From positions 1 to 6,676 of the forward strand of contig JAGVKR010000786.1 in NCBI GenBank assembly GCA_020050375.1: a DNA stretch of 6,676 nt, written 5' to 3'. The stretch comes from Planctomycetales bacterium (lineage in GTDB: Bacteria; Planctomycetota; Planctomycetia; Planctomycetales; Planctomycetaceae). Of the stretch, positions 5,736 through 6,676 are shown piece by piece. The position numbers were made by a program, and so were the translations under genes. The notes beneath the pieces are model-generated. The model searched no databases. It was not told where the DNA came from and worked only from the letters and a program-made list of their open reading frames with translations. The number at the start of each line of letters is the position of its first letter. Positions within the stretch are counted from its first letter, which is position 1.

Positions 5736-6676
5736 ATGGAAATCCGAAAAATCCTCGTCCTGCGCGGCCCGAACATCTGGTCGAGACACCCTGTCCTCGA
5801 AGCCTGGGTCGATTTGCAGGAACTCAAAGACTCCCCTTCCGACTCGATTCCGGGGTTCACCGATCGCCTCATCGGTTGGTTGCCGACGATGGTCGAGCAT
5901 CGCTGCAGCATCGGCGAACGGGGAGGGTTCTTCCAGCGATTGCGCGACGGGACCTATCCGGCGCATATCCTCGAGCACGTGACGCTCGAGCTTCAAAGCC
6001 TGGCCGGAACAAACGTCGGTTTCGGCAAAGCTCGCGAGACCTCGGAAGAGGGGGTTTACAAGGTCGTCGTGCGGTATCGCGACGAGCAACTGGCGCGGGC
6101 GTCGTTGTTTGCCGCCCGCGAATTGGTCCTGGCGGCCATCTACGACCGGCCGTACGACGTCGAGGTTGAAGTGCGAAAGCTGCGGCTGCTCGCCGATCGC
6201 GTCTGCCTGGGGCCGAGCACGGCGGCGATCGTGGCGGCAGCCGATGCTCGAGGAATCCCGGCGCGGCGCCTCAATTCGGGAAGCCTGGTGCAACTCGGGC
6301 AGGGGGTGAAGCAGCGGCGCATCTGGACGGCCGAAACGGATCGGACGAGCGCTATCGCCGAATCGATCGCGCAGGACAAAGAGCTCACAAAGATTCTGTT
6401 GCGAGCAGCCGGTGTGCCGGTCCCCGAAGGGCGGTTGGCCAATGACGCTGCCGACGCCTGGGTTGCCGCCAATGAGATTGGCCTGCCGGTGGTCGTGAAG
6501 CCGCGCGACGCGAATCACGCCCGAGGGGTGTTTACGAACCTCCTGACGCAGACACAAGTCGAGGCGGCGTTCGTCATGGCCGAGCGCGAGGGGAATGGCG
6601 TCCTTGTCGAGCGATTTGCGCCCGGGAACGAGCACCGCCTGCTGGTCGTGGGGAGCCGCTTTGTCGCGGCGGCTCG
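5736..6676 (+). CDS. cphA: Cyanophycin synthetase CphA, N-terminal part (3' cut by window)
   Basis: CphA polymerises Asp and Arg with ATP into cyanophycin granules in the cytoplasm. The frame stays open for 313 codons to the window end; full-length enzymes are about 870-900 residues, so the rest of the ATP-grasp domain and the Mur-ligase-like domain lie outside. Residues 1-155 are the N domain, beginning with the family-typical MEIRKILVLRGPNIWSRH (1-18), GFTDRL and GTYPAHILEHVTLELQ (72-87), the last with an HxxEH motif (H77, E80, H81). Then comes LGPSTAAIV (158-166), and the ATP-grasp domain starts with QDKELTKILLRAAGVPVPEG (213-232). Its ATP loop is KPRDANHARGV (255-265), where DGNxGKG-type glycines are expected; two are Ala here. 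VERF (291-294) and HRLLVVG (300-306) follow. The wording resembles the second CphA type of beta-proteobacteria. ATG 5736 matches the family start though its ribosome site is poor (GAAAG, 2 nt away); an in-frame GTG at 5703 after GGAAGA would add 11 residues. It is divergent from the ABC transporter. Confidence 0.95.
   Translation, partial: MEIRKILVLRGPNIWSRHPVLEAWVDLQELKDSPSDSIPGFTDRLIGWLPTMVEHRCSIGERGGFFQRLRDGTYPAHILEHVTLELQSLAGTNVGFGKARETSEEGVYKVVVRYRDEQLARASLFAARELVLAAIYDRPYDVEVEVRKLRLLADRVCLGPSTAAIVAAADARGIPARRLNSGSLVQLGQGVKQRRIWTAETDRTSAIAESIAQDKELTKILLRAAGVPVPEGRLANDAADAWVAANEIGLPVVVKPRDANHARGVFTNLLTQTQVEAAFVMAEREGNGVLVERFAPGNEHRLLVVGSRFVAAA

Noticed and set aside
5387..5911. 174-codon minus-strand open frame in the intergenic region
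   Set aside because: It overlaps the start of cphA, has low-complexity composition, no domain and no ribosome site; judged spurious.
5487..6635. 382-codon minus-strand open frame opposite cphA
   Set aside because: It covers the CphA coding region in antisense; the plus strand gives an unmistakable CphA sequence and the antisense translation has no recognisable motif. Long antisense frames are common in high-GC coding DNA.
1..6676. tRNA, rRNA, CRISPR array, insertion sequence
   Set aside because: No cloverleaf, rRNA-like stretch, regularly spaced repeats or transposase was found on either strand.

Overview
The window looks like chromosomal DNA of a high-GC Gram-negative bacterium, most likely a planctomycete. 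Supporting signs are a fused EutB-EutC protein, a Uma2-family protein of the type that is strongly expanded in Planctomycetes and Cyanobacteria, and a long 'ACCACGAAATACACGAA'-type palindromic repeat of a kind I associate with planctomycete and related environmental genomes. The lineage is an inference from gene content and style; there is no rRNA or other marker.

Layout: (1) Positions 2-1258 (+) hold the 3' part of a fused ethanolamine ammonia-lyase (C-terminal end of EutB joined in frame to a complete EutC). (2) Positions 1375-2022 (+) encode a Uma2-family putative PD-(D/E)XK nuclease. (3) Convergent to it, with only 8 nt between the stop codons, is a minus-strand pair: a DUF1854 protein (2031-2504) and, upstream of it in transcription, a 785-residue ABC exporter with an extra N-terminal domain (2758-5115). 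A 250-nt spacer with a 30-bp-arm imperfect palindrome separates these two. (4) A 620-nt divergent intergenic region (5116-5735) contains no convincing gene but several short palindromes, including two overlapping, mutually exclusive hairpins. (5) From 5736 (+) to the window edge runs the N-terminal 313 codons of a cyanophycin synthetase (CphA). This gene is open to the end of the sequence and is cut by the window, not broken.

The central theme is cyanophycin, the multi-L-arginyl-poly-L-aspartate nitrogen and carbon reserve polymer. CphA makes the polymer. To my knowledge, the DUF1854 protein and the ABC transporter with this N-terminal extension are two families repeatedly found beside cphA and named only as 'cyanophycin metabolism-associated'. 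Their biochemical role is not established, so this part of the window is the closest thing to an uncharacterised system. Ethanolamine ammonia-lyase releases ammonia from ethanolamine, so a nitrogen theme could link the two ends, but nothing in the sequence shows co-regulation. The Uma2 gene looks like an unrelated neighbour.
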